A stretch of DNA of 64,000 nt from Rhizobium sp. BK602 (GCF_014195095.1 NZ_JACIBC010000005.1:124001-188000), one strand, 5' to 3'; counted from the first letter of the stretch, positions 16,213 to 26,373 are shown. The notes: generated from the letters alone by a model not told the origin. A program made the numbers and translations.

Positions 16213-17715
16213 TTACTCTTTCCATTGCATGCGGTTCAAGAAGAAGCTTTCGTTGGGAGTGGGCTGGAAATCGAGAGCTTTTGCCGCCCCATAAATCGCC
16301 ACCATCTGATAGAGCGGCACGGTCGGTATGTCCGTCGCGATGAAGTCGCCGACCTTTTCGTAATCGGCAAGACGCCTCTTCTCATCCAGCGACGATGCCG
16401 CCTCGTCCAGCAGCGCGTCGATCTCCGGCCTGGCGACGATGGTCCAGCTGCTGCCGGAATGAAAGAGCGAGTAGAGAGCGCCATCGGCATCCTGGCAGGC
16501 ACAGGAAGAGGTACTGATGGCGAGGGTGGGACCATCCGCCGGCCCCTTCTGGATCAGTTGCAGGAAGGTCGGGGTGTCGACCTTGGCGATCTCGACATCG
16601 AAGCCGACATCCTGCAGCTCCTGCTGTATGGCTTCAGCGACCCTCTGGTCGAAAAAGGCGCCGATCGTAAACTGAAACTTCGGTGGTTTGCCGGCGGCGG
16701 CAATCAGCGATTTCGCCTTGTCGGGATCGTATGGCAACGGCTTGATATTGTCGCTCCAGCCGAAATGCGCCGGCGTCAGCATCTGTCCGAGCGGCTTGTC
16801 CAGACCGCCAAGAAGCCCCTGGGTGATGCCTTCCTTGTCGATGGCATGGGCAAGCGCCTGGCGAAGCTGCGGATTGTCGAATGGAGGCTTGTTGGGATTG
16901 ATGCGAACATAGGCAAGCCGTTCGGTCAGAACCGGCAGGGCCTTGGCATTTGGCGAACCCTGCAATTGCGCCGCCTGATCGGAGGTCAATGCCCTGGCCA
17001 CGTCCACGGCGCCGGACTGAACGTCGGCAAGCCGCGTCGACGCATCCGGCACGGTGCGGAAAACCGCCGTCGCAAACGGCCCCTTCGTCCCCCAGTAATT
17101 GTCATTGCGTGCAAGCCTCACGGAAACACCCTTGTCCCACGTCAGGAAACGATAGGGGCCGCTACCGACCGGCTGAAGGTTGAAGGCCGCATTGCCGACC
17201 TTTTCGACGACATGCTCCGGCACGATGGACAGGTTCGCCAAGGCGGCAAGCAGCGCGGGAGAGGCCGCCTTCAGCGTAAGCGTCACCTCATGGTCGCCCG
17301 TCACCGCAGCCTTGACGATCTTGCCGAATTGCGTGCGTTGCGGACTGGCGAATTTCGGATCGATGATGCGATTGATGCTGAAAGCAACATCTGCGGCCGT
17401 CAGCGGGCTACCATCATGAAAACGGACATCGTCGCGCAGGGTGAAGACGATCTCGGTATCCGAGAGATTTTTCCACGCGATGGCGATCTGAGGGACAATC
17501 TTGCCGTCGTTGTCGCGCGTCACGAGATTGTCGAAGATATTGCGATAAACGAAGTAGCTGTCGGGGTTCCATTGCAGCTGCGGATCGAGCGTCGACGGCT
17601 CGTTGACGAGATCAACGACGACCTCCTGCTTTTCGGCCGCTCGGGCGAGAGTCGCAAGGCACAGCATCGACAGGCCGATGCCCGCACTCAACACAAGAAG
17701 CTTGTGCAATTTCAT
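16213..17715 (-). CDS. Peptide-type ABC transporter substrate-binding protein (second of two)
   Basis: A 500-residue family 5 (DppA/OppA-like) binding protein. Signal peptide MKLHKLLVLSAGIGLSMLCL ends at ARA-AEK; this start (17715) has GAGGAG seven bases upstream, so earlier ATGs at 17748 and 17742 are rejected. It is roughly half identical by eye to the binding protein at the other end of the operon, sharing EPS-LDP--QWNPDSYFVYRN and the odd SCACQDADG. It follows the DppF-type ATPase by 64 bp and closes the operon. Two cysteines in SCAC suggest a disulphide. Confidence 0.88.
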   Translation of the reverse strand: MKLHKLLVLSAGIGLSMLCLATLARAAEKQEVVVDLVNEPSTLDPQLQWNPDSYFVYRNIFDNLVTRDNDGKIVPQIAIAWKNLSDTEIVFTLRDDVRFHDGSPLTAADVAFSINRIIDPKFASPQRTQFGKIVKAAVTGDHEVTLTLKAASPALLAALANLSIVPEHVVEKVGNAAFNLQPVGSGPYRFLTWDKGVSVRLARNDNYWGTKGPFATAVFRTVPDASTRLADVQSGAVDVARALTSDQAAQLQGSPNAKALPVLTERLAYVRINPNKPPFDNPQLRQALAHAIDKEGITQGLLGGLDKPLGQMLTPAHFGWSDNIKPLPYDPDKAKSLIAAAGKPPKFQFTIGAFFDQRVAEAIQQELQDVGFDVEIAKVDTPTFLQLIQKGPADGPTLAISTSSCACQDADGALYSLFHSGSSWTIVARPEIDALLDEAASSLDEKRRLADYEKVGDFIATDIPTVPLYQMVAIYGAAKALDFQPTPNESFFLNRMQWKE

Positions 17716-17779
17716 TTTCCGGCTCCTCAGATGATCGATCATTGACAATTTCAGTCAGAACTTTCTGGTCACGGCGCAG

Positions 17780-18790
17780 TCACCCGCTGTGCGTCCTGGC
17801 CTCGGTCCCGGGCTCGGGAACCCGCAGATGGCAGGCAGCCCGATGGCCCTGCGCCAGGAGTTGCAAAGATGGCGACACGTCACGGCAGATGTCCGCGGCG
17901 ATCGGACACCGCGTCGAAAAACGGCAACCGGCGGGCGGGGCGGCGGGACTGGGCAAATCGCCTTCGAGAAGGATACGTTGCCGCCGGCGCTGCGCGACCG
18001 GATCGGGCAGCGGCACCGCGCTCAGCAATGCCTCGGTATAGGGATGAGCCGGCCGGGCGAAGACATCGGCCGTCGCTCCGATCTCGGCAATGCGGCCGAG
18101 ATACATCACCGCCACCCTGTCGGCGAAATGACGAACCACCGACAGGTCATGCGAGATGAAGAGATAGGAGAGACCGAAACGACGCTGCAATTCGAAGAGC
18201 AGGTTGAGGATCTGCGAGCGGATCGACACGTCGAGCGCCGACACCGGCTCATCCAGGATCAACAGCTTCGGCTGAAGCGCGATCGCCCGCGCAATGACGA
18301 TGCGCTGGCGCTGTCCGCCTGAGAAGGCATTGGGCTTGCGGTCGGCATGTGCCGGATTGAGCCCGACAAGCTCCAGAAGCTCGGCAACCCGTCGGCGGCG
18401 CTCCTGCCCGGTTCCGACGCCGTGGATGGCAAGCGGCTCGGCGATGCTGTCGCCGATATCCATGCGCGGATTGAGCGCCGAGACCGGGTCCTGAAACACG
18501 ATCTGAATATCCCGCAGCCGCGCGCCCTGGCCGTGCGAATCCTTGGCTGCGATATCGCTGCCCTCGAAGAATATCTGCCCCGCGGTCGGCTTCTGCATGC
18601 CGAGGATCGCAGCACCGAGCGTCGATTTGCCCGATCCGGATTCGCCGACCAGCGCCAGGCTCTGCCCGGCTTCGATATCCAGATCGACGCCATCGACCGC
18701 CTTCAGCATACCGGCCGTCTGCCCGAAGAAACCACGGCGGACGGGAAAGTGAACATGCAAATCGCGAACCGAGAGCAAGGGTGCTGTCAT
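17780..18790 (-). CDS. Peptide-type ABC transporter ATP-binding protein (DppF-like)
   Basis: A 336-residue ATPase of the oligopeptide/dipeptide importer class. Walker A GESGSGKST, signature FSGGQRQRIVIARA, Walker B LLILDEPVSALD, H-loop FISHDLSVV. The C-terminal [14 protein letters not shown] is the cysteine-containing oligopeptide-transporter tail. This half normally pairs with a DppD-like ATPase, which is encoded just upstream with a four-base overlap (18787-18790). Confidence 0.9.
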   Translation of the reverse strand: MTAPLLSVRDLHVHFPVRRGFFGQTAGMLKAVDGVDLDIEAGQSLALVGESGSGKSTLGAAILGMQKPTAGQIFFEGSDIAAKDSHGQGARLRDIQIVFQDPVSALNPRMDIGDSIAEPLAIHGVGTGQERRRRVAELLELVGLNPAHADRKPNAFSGGQRQRIVIARAIALQPKLLILDEPVSALDVSIRSQILNLLFELQRRFGLSYLFISHDLSVVRHFADRVAVMYLGRIAEIGATADVFARPAHPYTEALLSAVPLPDPVAQRRRQRILLEGDLPSPAAPPAGCRFSTRCPIAADICRDVSPSLQLLAQGHRAACHLRVPEPGTEARTHSG

Positions 18791-19761
18791 GCCAGCCTCC
18801 CGATACGATCCTGATGCCAGCAGGCAGCACTCCGGTCCTGGCCCGCGGCCTCCAGCAATGGCACCTGCCGACAGTCCTCATCCGCCAGCGGACAGCGCGT
18901 GGAGAACCGGCATCCCGGCGGCCAGCTGCCGGCATCGGGAACCATGCCCCTGATCGTGGGCAGAAGCTGCCCGACGTCGCTGCCGTCAAGACGCGGAATG
19001 GTCGACAGCAGCAATCGCGTATAGGGATGCTTCTGCTCCTGGAAGATCGCCTCGACCCCGCCATCCTCGACGATGCGGCCGCCATACATGACCGCGACGC
19101 GATCGGCGATATCGGCGACGACCCCCATGTCATGGGTGATCAGCAGGATTGCTGTTCCGGTTTCGCTGCGCAGCCGCTTCATCAGTTCCAGGATCTGCGC
19201 CTGAATGGTGACATCGAGCGCCGTCGTCGGTTCGTCGGCGATCAAGAGGCGCGGCCGCGTGATCAGCGCCATGGCGATCATCACACGCTGGCACATGCCG
19301 CCCGACAGCTCGAACGGATATTGCCTCGCGCGCATTGCCGGCTCCGGAATGCCAACATCCTCGAGCATGGCAATCGCCTGATGCCAGGCCTGCTTGCGGC
19401 CGAGCCTGCGATGGACGAGCAGGCTTTCGGCAATCTGCCGCCCGACCGGCATCAGCGGGTTCAGCGACGCAACGGGCTCCTGGAAGATCATCGACATCTC
19501 GCTGCCGCGCAGTCCCATGAGGGCACCTCTGCCGAGCCGGGAGAGATCGCGTCCGTTCAGCAGGACCGAACCACCGGCCACGGATGCGGCGGGCGGCAAA
19601 AGTCCCATGACGGCAAAGGCCGTCATCGACTTGCCGCATCCCGACTCGCCGACAAGGCTGACGATCTTGCCGGCATCGACCGACAGGCTGACATCATCGA
19701 CGACGGCCTTGCCGTTGATGGCGACCCGCAGCCCGTCGACGCTTAAGACCGGCGCTGCCAT
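18787..19761 (-). CDS. Peptide-type ABC transporter ATP-binding protein (DppD-like)
   Basis: A 324-residue ATPase. Walker [11 protein letters not shown], signature [15 protein letters not shown], Walker [14 protein letters not shown]-loop [10 protein letters not shown]-terminal [14 protein letters not shown]. The signature loop reads GGMCQR where most have GGMRQR or GGQRQR. The ATG at 19761 shares its A with the gamma-glutamyltransferase stop (TGATG), which fixes the start; the ten residues upstream in frame are not needed. Confidence 0.9.
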   Translation of the reverse strand: MAAPVLSVDGLRVAINGKAVVDDVSLSVDAGKIVSLVGESGCGKSMTAFAVMGLLPPAASVAGGSVLLNGRDLSRLGRGALMGLRGSEMSMIFQEPVASLNPLMPVGRQIAESLLVHRRLGRKQAWHQAIAMLEDVGIPEPAMRARQYPFELSGGMCQRVMIAMALITRPRLLIADEPTTALDVTIQAQILELMKRLRSETGTAILLITHDMGVVADIADRVAVMYGGRIVEDGGVEAIFQEQKHPYTRLLLSTIPRLDGSDVGQLLPTIRGMVPDAGSWPPGCRFSTRCPLADEDCRQVPLLEAAGQDRSAACWHQDRIGRLA

Positions 19762-21302
19762 CAGACCGACGCCTCGCGAACGGCCGCCCAAGGATTGCGC
19801 GGATGAACCATTCCGACATTGACGCCATCGTGCCGCATCACGGCCGACGGCACCGCGAAATTGACCGGATAAAGCGCGTCGTCGATCACCTGGACGTCGA
19901 AGGCAGCTGCGACCGCCGCCGCCACATCTGCTCCCGCGGCACGGTTGACCCGGATCGTCGTGCCGCTCGCATCGATGCGCGGACTGAACAGAGCCTGCTC
20001 CAACGTCATTCCGAAAGCCGTGACATAGGAGAGGATCTGCGTGATCGCCGGAACGATCTGCCTGCCGCCGGCAGCGCCCAGCGCCAGTTCGGGCAGGCCG
20101 TCACGCGTTGCGATGATCGGGCACATATTGGCGAGCGGCTGCCGGCCCGGCGCGATCGAATTGGGATGACCGGGCCTCGGATCGAACCACATCAGACCGT
20201 TGTTCAAGGCAAATCCCAATTCGGGCACGACGACCTTCGAGCCGAAGCGGGACAGCAGCGTATTGGTGAGGGAAACCATGGTCCCCTGCGCATCGACCAC
20301 GCTGATATGGCTCGTACAGCTTTCGCCGGCGGCGTGTCCGATATGTTTGAGGCGATATTCACTGGCACGGCGCAACGCCCGCGCGAAGGCGAGTGCGGTC
20401 GCGCCCGACAGGGGATCGGCATCCGACGGAAGGCTCTCCAGATCGGCGAGCGCCGCAAGCAGCGTCGGGCCGCCGGAAAGGCCGGGAACCGTATGCACCC
20501 GCCGTCCCCTGTAGTCGCCGACCGCTGGCTGTCGCCATTTCGGCGTGTAGGATGCGAGGTCCGATTTTGAAAGGACCGAGCCGCCTCTCGCGAGATCGGC
20601 AACCAGGAGATCGGCGGTTCGGCCCTCGTAGAAATCTCTCGCTCCCTCGGATGCCAGCCTCTCCAGCGTGGCAGCCTTGGCCGTCATCGGCAGGAACAGC
20701 GACCGCCCGCCCTCCGGAACCCTCGGCGCCCTGCCATCGCGAAGAAAGAGGTCGGCCGCGCCCTTGAACTGCGCCAGATTGTGGCCGTCGATGGCAAGCG
20801 CCAGCGCGGCATACCAATCGACCTGCAGGCCGCGACGGGCGTGCTCGATGGCCGGCGCGATCGCATCGGCCCAGGAAATCGTGCCGAACCGGGCAAGCGC
20901 CTCGGCAAAGCCGGCGACGGCGCCGGGAACGCATATGGAGCCGTAGCCGATCAGGTTGCTATCGCCCTGCACCGAAGGCCACTCGAACCAGTCGCCGTCC
21001 TTGCCCTCGACCAAAGGGTAGTCATCCGGATCGAGCGCACCGGGCGAAACGACATTGAAATCGAGCACATCGACCACACCGGAACTGCCGTCCGCGCGCA
21101 GCATGAAGCCACCGCCGCCGATGCCGGAAAGCCATGGCTCGACGACGCTGAGGACCAGCGCCGTCGTGATCGCCGCATCGACGGCATTGCCGCCCGCCGA
21201 AAGCACGCGGGCACCGGCCTCGGCCGCCAGCCAGTTCTGGCACGCCACCAGGCCGTGTTCGCTCAGCGTCTCATGCTTGGCGATGGACCATGTTTCGTTC
21301 AT
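19761..21302 (-). CDS. Gamma-glutamyltransferase family protein
   Basis: A 513-residue Ntn-hydrolase. The autoprocessing site and nucleophile are visible at Thr330 in ESCTSHISVVD; chain cleavage before this Thr gives the two subunits. GGGGF and the C-terminal NSIAPGRQPLANMCP and LGAAGGRQI are family blocks. The family removes gamma-glutamyl groups from glutathione or other gamma-glutamyl peptides. Unlike the classical periplasmic enzyme it has no signal peptide, so it should act in the cytoplasm on what the importer brings in. It overlaps the upstream deacetylase-like gene (ATGA). Confidence 0.87.
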   Translation of the reverse strand: MNETWSIAKHETLSEHGLVACQNWLAAEAGARVLSAGGNAVDAAITTALVLSVVEPWLSGIGGGGFMLRADGSSGVVDVLDFNVVSPGALDPDDYPLVEGKDGDWFEWPSVQGDSNLIGYGSICVPGAVAGFAEALARFGTISWADAIAPAIEHARRGLQVDWYAALALAIDGHNLAQFKGAADLFLRDGRAPRVPEGGRSLFLPMTAKAATLERLASEGARDFYEGRTADLLVADLARGGSVLSKSDLASYTPKWRQPAVGDYRGRRVHTVPGLSGGPTLLAALADLESLPSDADPLSGATALAFARALRRASEYRLKHIGHAAGESCTSHISVVDAQGTMVSLTNTLLSRFGSKVVVPELGFALNNGLMWFDPRPGHPNSIAPGRQPLANMCPIIATRDGLPELALGAAGGRQIVPAITQILSYVTAFGMTLEQALFSPRIDASGTTIRVNRAAGADVAAAVAAAFDVQVIDDALYPVNFAVPSAVMRHDGVNVGMVHPRNPWAAVREASV

Positions 21303-22216
21303 GGTCTTGTCCCGAAACGCCGCGCGCCGATCGCGGCGGGAACGGCCGAGGCGACGGCAAACCGGCCGGAATTGACGGAAGAGGCATGATGGCCGGCGAT
21401 CTCGGCCGCGGTCGCGACCCAGGTTCCGGCCTCGGCGGTGATGACATCCAGCAGCTTTTCGAGCACGGCGATGCGCTGTCCCCTACCCGATATCCAGTCA
21501 TGGACGGTCAGGGTGAACAACCCGCCGAACCGGTGGAGCGTCCGCCATTCGGCGAGCCAATCCTCCAGCACGGCACTGCCGGAAACCGGCGCCCAGCGCT
21601 CGTTGCCGCTACCCTCGAACTTGTAGAAAATTGCATCGTCCAAGGCCCATTGCACCGGGATTTCGACGACGCCGTCGATCTCGTAGGGATGGTCGAAGCC
21701 CATCAGCGAGCTATCATAGGCAAGGCCTCGCGCCTTGATCTCGGCCAGCATATGCGGCGTCATCTCCCAGGCGGGCGAACGGAAGCCAATTGGCGCCTTG
21801 CCGGTCTGCCTAACGAACAGGTCCAGGCTGGCATCGAGGGCAGCGTCGAATTCGGCATCGCCGATGTCACGGACCAGTTCGTGGAAATAGCCGTGCAGCC
21901 CGATCTCGTGACCGGCCGACAGGAGGGAAGGAAGCAGATCCGGATCGAACTCGGCGACGACGGCCGGCACGTAGAAACTCGCCTTCACGCCGTAGCGATC
22001 GAACAGATCAAGAAGGCGCGCAAGGCCGGACCGCAAGCCGAAACGGCGGACCTCCAGCCGGGCGATACGATCCGGCAGATGATCGCGATGCTCCCACAAG
22101 AAAGGCGCGATGGCGTCGACATCGACGCTCAAGAGGACGCCACTTTGTTTTCCCTCCGGCCATTCATAAGCGGGAAAGGGCGAATAGGTTCTTGCAGCAG
22201 CCCGATGTTCGACCAT
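21299..22216 (-). CDS. Polysaccharide deacetylase-family amidohydrolase
   Basis: A 305-residue NodB-homology-domain protein without signal peptide. The metal site can be read: Asp32 and Asp34 in LSVDVDA, His108 and His112 in GLHGYFHE, then FRSPAWEMTP and late TVHDW. Cytoplasmic members of this branch (PuuE allantoinase type, HpPgdA type) cleave small amides or cyclic ureides as well as sugars. In an operon with a transporter and gamma-glutamyltransferase a small imported amide is more likely than cell wall. Exact substrate unknown. Confidence 0.85.
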   Translation of the reverse strand: MVEHRAAARTYSPFPAYEWPEGKQSGVLLSVDVDAIAPFLWEHRDHLPDRIARLEVRRFGLRSGLARLLDLFDRYGVKASFYVPAVVAEFDPDLLPSLLSAGHEIGLHGYFHELVRDIGDAEFDAALDASLDLFVRQTGKAPIGFRSPAWEMTPHMLAEIKARGLAYDSSLMGFDHPYEIDGVVEIPVQWALDDAIFYKFEGSGNERWAPVSGSAVLEDWLAEWRTLHRFGGLFTLTVHDWISGRGQRIAVLEKLLDVITAEAGTWVATAAEIAGHHASSVNSGRFAVASAVPAAIGARRFGTRP

Positions 22217-22237
22217 TGTTTCTCCTCCTGCCCTGCC

Positions 22238-23026
22238 TCAAAGCGCGGTTTTCTTGGCCTGGAAGACGGCGAGCGAACCGATCGAATTGCCGCCATCGAC
22301 GGTCAGCGTCGCGCCCGTCACATAGGCGGCAGCATCCGATGCCAGATAGAGCACCGCGGTCGCCGCATCCTCCGGCGCCGATATCCGGCCAAGCGGAATA
22401 CTGCCGACGACACTGTCGATATGCTCCTGCGTCAGATGGCTGACGTCGCTGCCCGGCGCGAAGCCCGGCTCGACGATATTGACCCGGATGCCGAACTCGG
22501 CGAGCTCCAGGGCCAACCCCTTGTTCAAGCGGTCGAGCGCCGTCTTCGAGGTGCAGTAAGGCACCACGGTGCGGCGCATCTTGCGCGCGGCACCGGAGGA
22601 AATATTGACGATCGAGCCCTTCACGCCCTTGTCGATCATCTGGCGGGCAACGCCCTGCGACAGCAGGAACGGCGCGCGCAGATTGATATCGAAGATGCGG
22701 TCCCAATCCTCGGCGGTCAGGTCGAGCAGGAAGCCCGAGGGATAGATGCCGGCATTGTTGACGAGAACATCCGCCGCTCCCCAGTGCTCGGCGATGACGG
22801 AGAGGAGCGATTTGATATCGGCATCGGAGGTCAGGTCCGCCACATGCTGCCGATGGCTCACGCCGATCTCCCGCGCCGCTGAAGCAAGGCGAGCCGGGTC
22901 GGCATCGGTCAGCAAAAGCTCGGCGCCGGCCTTGGCAAAGGCCTTGGCGATCCAGCCGCCGAAAATACCGGCCGCACCGGTCACGACCACGCGCTTCCCT
23001 TTGAAATCTTGCGAGAAATCGACCAT
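22238..23026 (-). CDS. SDR family oxidoreductase
   Basis: A 262-residue short-chain dehydrogenase. Nucleotide site TGAAGIFGG (residue 16 onward), NNAG, and Ser...YCTSK catalytic residues (NISSGAARKMRR, VPYCTSKTALDRL) are present. Start ATG 23026 has AGGAG eight bases upstream; the longer reading overlaps the permease and is rejected. It starts two bases after the permease stop, so it belongs to the operon. It may oxidise or reduce part of the imported compound. Confidence 0.88.
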   Translation of the reverse strand: MVDFSQDFKGKRVVVTGAAGIFGGWIAKAFAKAGAELLLTDADPARLASAAREIGVSHRQHVADLTSDADIKSLLSVIAEHWGAADVLVNNAGIYPSGFLLDLTAEDWDRIFDINLRAPFLLSQGVARQMIDKGVKGSIVNISSGAARKMRRTVVPYCTSKTALDRLNKGLALELAEFGIRVNIVEPGFAPGSDVSHLTQEHIDSVVGSIPLGRISAPEDAATAVLYLASDAAAYVTGATLTVDGGNSIGSLAVFQAKKTAL

Positions 23027-23027
23027 T

Positions 23028-23885
23028 TTACGCACTCCTTGGGTCGAGGCGATCCCGCAGGAAGTCGCCCAGAACATTGACGGACAAAACGAGAAGGAAA
23101 AGCGCCAGCCCCGGCATGACCGAGAGCCACCAGGCATTGGCGACATAGTTTCTGCCGACCGACAGCATCGCCCCCCAGCTTGCGGTCGGCGGCTGAACGC
23201 CGAGGCCGAGAAAGGACAATCCCGCCTCGAACAGCACCATCAGCCCGAATTCGAGGGTGGCGACGACCACGAGCGCTCCGGCGATATTCGGCAGGACATG
23301 GTGGCGCAGCACGCGCAGCCATCCCGCACCCATGGCACGCGACAGTCTCAGATAGGACATGTTGGCGACGATCAGCGTCTGCGCATAGGCCACGCGCGCA
23401 TAGCGCGGCCAGCGCGTCAGGGCGAGAACGAGGACGACGTTCTGCAGACCAGGCCCGAGCGTTGCAACGGTGATGATGGCGAGCAGGATCGCGGGGATGG
23501 AGAGCACGATGTCGACCAGACGCATGATCACGGTTTCGACCCAGCCGCGATAAAAGGCCGCCAGCATCCCGAAGATGCAGCCGGCAATGCCCGACAGCAG
23601 CACCGAGGCGAAGGCGACGAGAAGCGAAACGCGGGCGCCGTAGATCAGGCGGCTGAGCGTATCCCGCCCCAATTCGTCCGAGCCCAGCAGGAAATGCGTC
23701 GCGCGGATGGTGAAGCCCGGCGGCTTCAGGCGTCCGAGCAGGTTCTGCGCATTCGGATCGTAGGGAGCGATCAACGGGGCGACTATGGCCGCCAGCACGA
23801 TGACGGTTAGGACAACAACCGACAGAACCACGGTCAGAGGCGGTTTTCCGGCCAGCCTGCTTGCCTTGGCAAGGACCGCGCTCAT
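23028..23885 (-). CDS. Peptide-type ABC transporter permease (DppC-like)
   Basis: A 285-residue inner-membrane permease with an N-terminal segment LTVVLSVVVLTVIVLAAIVA followed by the conserved GTDELGRD-like GSDELGRDTLSRLIYG and five more segments. The EAA loop (RAMGAGWLRVLRHHVLPN) is near residues 165-185. Overlaps the DppB-like gene by four bases. This order DppB-DppC is standard. Confidence 0.9.
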   Translation of the reverse strand: MSAVLAKASRLAGKPPLTVVLSVVVLTVIVLAAIVAPLIAPYDPNAQNLLGRLKPPGFTIRATHFLLGSDELGRDTLSRLIYGARVSLLVAFASVLLSGIAGCIFGMLAAFYRGWVETVIMRLVDIVLSIPAILLAIITVATLGPGLQNVVLVLALTRWPRYARVAYAQTLIVANMSYLRLSRAMGAGWLRVLRHHVLPNIAGALVVVATLEFGLMVLFEAGLSFLGLGVQPPTASWGAMLSVGRNYVANAWWLSVMPGLALFLLVLSVNVLGDFLRDRLDPRSA

Positions 23886-24811
23886 GCCGGCCTCCCGCCA
23901 AGACGGATGCGAGGATCGATGAGACTGTAGAGCAGATCGGCGACGAGATTGAGCAGGATCGCCGCCGCCGCGCCGATCAGCACGATACCCTGAACGATGG
24001 CGAAATCGCGAGCGCTGATCGCCTGTATGGTCAGCTGACCGAGGCCCGGCCAGGCGAAGACCGTCTCTATGATGATCGCCCCGGTCAGGAGGTTGGCGAT
24101 CTCCAGGGCGGAGATCGTTACGATCGGAACTGCGGCATTGCGCAGGAGATGATGGAAGACGAGCCTAGATGTCGACAGCCCCTTGGAATGGGCCGTTCGA
24201 ACATAATCCTTGCTCAGCTCGTCGAGTACCGATGTGCGCGTCACACGCGCAAACGTCGCCATCGACAGAAAACCGAGCGCAAAGGATGGCATGAGCAGGC
24301 TCGCCAGCCCGCTGGCGCCCGACGGCGGCAGCCAGCGCAGGAAGACCCCGAAGAACATGATGAGCAGGACCGAGGTCCAGAATGTCGGCATGGACTGCCC
24401 GATCAAAACGAGACTTATCAGCCAGCGGGCCTCCCAGCGATTGCGGCGCACGGCAAGCACGACGCCAATCGGCACGCCGAACCCCACGGCAACCAGCAGG
24501 GCGCCTGCCGCAAGTTCGAGCGTATAAGGTATGCGGCTGGCTATGATCTCCACCACCGGCAGGTTCTGCACATAGGAGCGCCCGAGGTCGAACTGCACCA
24601 GACTGGCCAGGAAGTGGAAATATTGGACGTAGAGTGGCCGGTCGAAGCCGAGAGCGGTCCGCATGACCTCGATATCAGCCTGTGTTGCCCCCTGCGGCAC
24701 CAGCAGCAGCACCGGATCGCCGGTCAGGCGCTGGAGAAAGAAGACGAGCGTTATGACCCCGAACAAGGCGATGAAGGCCTGGATCAAGCGTCTGGCGATA
24801 AAGGCGGCCAT
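23882..24811 (-). CDS. Peptide-type ABC transporter permease (DppB-like)
   Basis: A 309-residue permease with about six segments. It begins AFIARRLIQAFIALFGVITL and has the DppB hallmarks FDRPLYVQYFHFL, LGRSYVQNLPV, the EAA loop AHSKGLSTSRLVFHHLLRNA and ETVFAWPGLG near the end. It stands 62 bp after the first binding protein, and GGAGAAAGGAGAAGGGG before the ATG is a strong ribosome site. Confidence 0.9.
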   Translation of the reverse strand: MAAFIARRLIQAFIALFGVITLVFFLQRLTGDPVLLLVPQGATQADIEVMRTALGFDRPLYVQYFHFLASLVQFDLGRSYVQNLPVVEIIASRIPYTLELAAGALLVAVGFGVPIGVVLAVRRNRWEARWLISLVLIGQSMPTFWTSVLLIMFFGVFLRWLPPSGASGLASLLMPSFALGFLSMATFARVTRTSVLDELSKDYVRTAHSKGLSTSRLVFHHLLRNAAVPIVTISALEIANLLTGAIIIETVFAWPGLGQLTIQAISARDFAIVQGIVLIGAAAAILLNLVADLLYSLIDPRIRLGGRPA

Positions 24812-24873
24812 CCCCTTCTCCTTTCTCCGGCGATCCCTCCCTTCGGAAAGGCGCCGGTGGCGCTAGGCTGGCA

Positions 24874-26373
24874 CTATTCGTGCCAGCTCGCCCGGTTGAG
24901 GAAGAAGCTCTCATTGGCCGTCGGCTTCCATTCCAGCCTGTCGGCGACACCGTAAATGACGGCGGCCTGATAGAGAGGCAGGATCGGAACGTCCTTGGCG
25001 ACGGTCGTTGCGACCTCCTTGTAGGCTTCCAGCCGCTTCTTTTCGTCGAGCGTGTTGCGCGCGCTATTCAGGAGCGTGTCAATGCCTGGGTCCGACACCG
25101 CGGAAAACGAGCTGCTGCTCTGCAGAAGCGGAAAGGAGATACCGTCCGCGTCCTGGCAGGCACAGGACCACCGACCGAAGGAAATGACCGGCTGCTTGGT
25201 CTTTTCGCTCTGGATGCGCTGCAGATAAGTGGCAAAATCCACCGTCTCGACATTCACCTTGAAACCGACATCGTTGAGCTGCTGCACCAGGGCCTGAACG
25301 ATGCGTTGATCGAAGGTCGGCGAAGTCAGGAAGGCGATCGGCTGCGCTGCGGCGCTGCCAGCTTTTTCGATGAGCTGCCGCGCCTGCGCCGGATCGAAGG
25401 CAAGTCCCTCCACGCCCTCGACATAGCCGGTGTAGTCCGGCGAGGCGAGCTGCGAGACGGGCTTGTCGTAGCCGCCGAGCAGACCATCGACGATCGATTG
25501 CTTGTCGACGGCATAGGCGACGGCGCGGCGCAGATTGACATCGTCGAAGGGAGGCTTGGAGGGGTTGAGCTTCAGATAGGCGATGCGTTCCGTCACCGCG
25601 GTCAGCACTTTGGTGCCGGCCGCTCCCTGGAGCTGAGCCGCCAGATCCGGATCAAGGGTGACGGCGACATCCGCGCTGCCGGCCTTCAAATCGGCGACCC
25701 GGGTGGCGGCGTCCGGCACGGCGCGAAATTCAGCGCTTCGGAAATAGCCCTTCCTGCCCCAATAGGCATCGTTGCGCACGAGAGAAACGGCAACACCGCG
25801 CTGCCATTTTTCGAACTTGTACGGACCCGAGCCGACCGGCGACAGATTGAAGGCATCGTCGCCGACAGCCTCGACCACATGTTTCGGCACGATGGAGAGC
25901 TTGACGAGCTGCGCCAGCAGAACCGGATAGGGTCCATTGGTGCGAATGGTCACCTCATGCGGTCCGGTCACGGCGGCGGATGCGATCTTATTGAACTGGC
26001 TGAGCTGCGGGCTTGCGAATTTCTTGTCGATGATGCGATTGACGCTGAAGACGACATCCTCGGGCGTCAGCTTCTGCCCGTCATGGAAGGTCGCGTCGTC
26101 GCGCAATGTGAAGGCGATTTCCGTATCCGACTTATAGGCCCAGGCGGTGGCGATCGCGGGCACGACCTTGCCGTCGTCATCGCGCGTGACGAGCTGATCG
26201 AAGATGTTGCGATAGACGAAATAGCTGTCGGGATTCCACTGCTTTTGCGGATCCAGCGACGACGGCTCGCTGACGAGGTCGACGACGATCTTGTCCTTCG
26301 CGGCGGCAAAGCCGGAGACCGGCATCATTGCGCCGACCACGACGGCAAGCGCCAAAGCCTTGATTGCTTTCAT
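24874..26373 (-). CDS. Peptide-type ABC transporter substrate-binding protein (first of two)
   Basis: A 499-residue family 5 binding protein. Signal peptide MKAIKALALAVVVGAMMPVS, cleaved near GFAAA. It shares most conserved blocks with the second binding protein of the operon (QWNPDSYFVYRNIFD, GSGPYKF, SCACQDADG, NESFFLNR). Its ATG abuts the GntR stop (TAG-ATG), so regulator and binding protein are co-translated. The two copies bracket the operon at 24.9-26.4 and 16.2-17.7 kb. Confidence 0.9.
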   Translation of the reverse strand: MKAIKALALAVVVGAMMPVSGFAAAKDKIVVDLVSEPSSLDPQKQWNPDSYFVYRNIFDQLVTRDDDGKVVPAIATAWAYKSDTEIAFTLRDDATFHDGQKLTPEDVVFSVNRIIDKKFASPQLSQFNKIASAAVTGPHEVTIRTNGPYPVLLAQLVKLSIVPKHVVEAVGDDAFNLSPVGSGPYKFEKWQRGVAVSLVRNDAYWGRKGYFRSAEFRAVPDAATRVADLKAGSADVAVTLDPDLAAQLQGAAGTKVLTAVTERIAYLKLNPSKPPFDDVNLRRAVAYAVDKQSIVDGLLGGYDKPVSQLASPDYTGYVEGVEGLAFDPAQARQLIEKAGSAAAQPIAFLTSPTFDQRIVQALVQQLNDVGFKVNVETVDFATYLQRIQSEKTKQPVISFGRWSCACQDADGISFPLLQSSSSFSAVSDPGIDTLLNSARNTLDEKKRLEAYKEVATTVAKDVPILPLYQAAVIYGVADRLEWKPTANESFFLNRASWHE

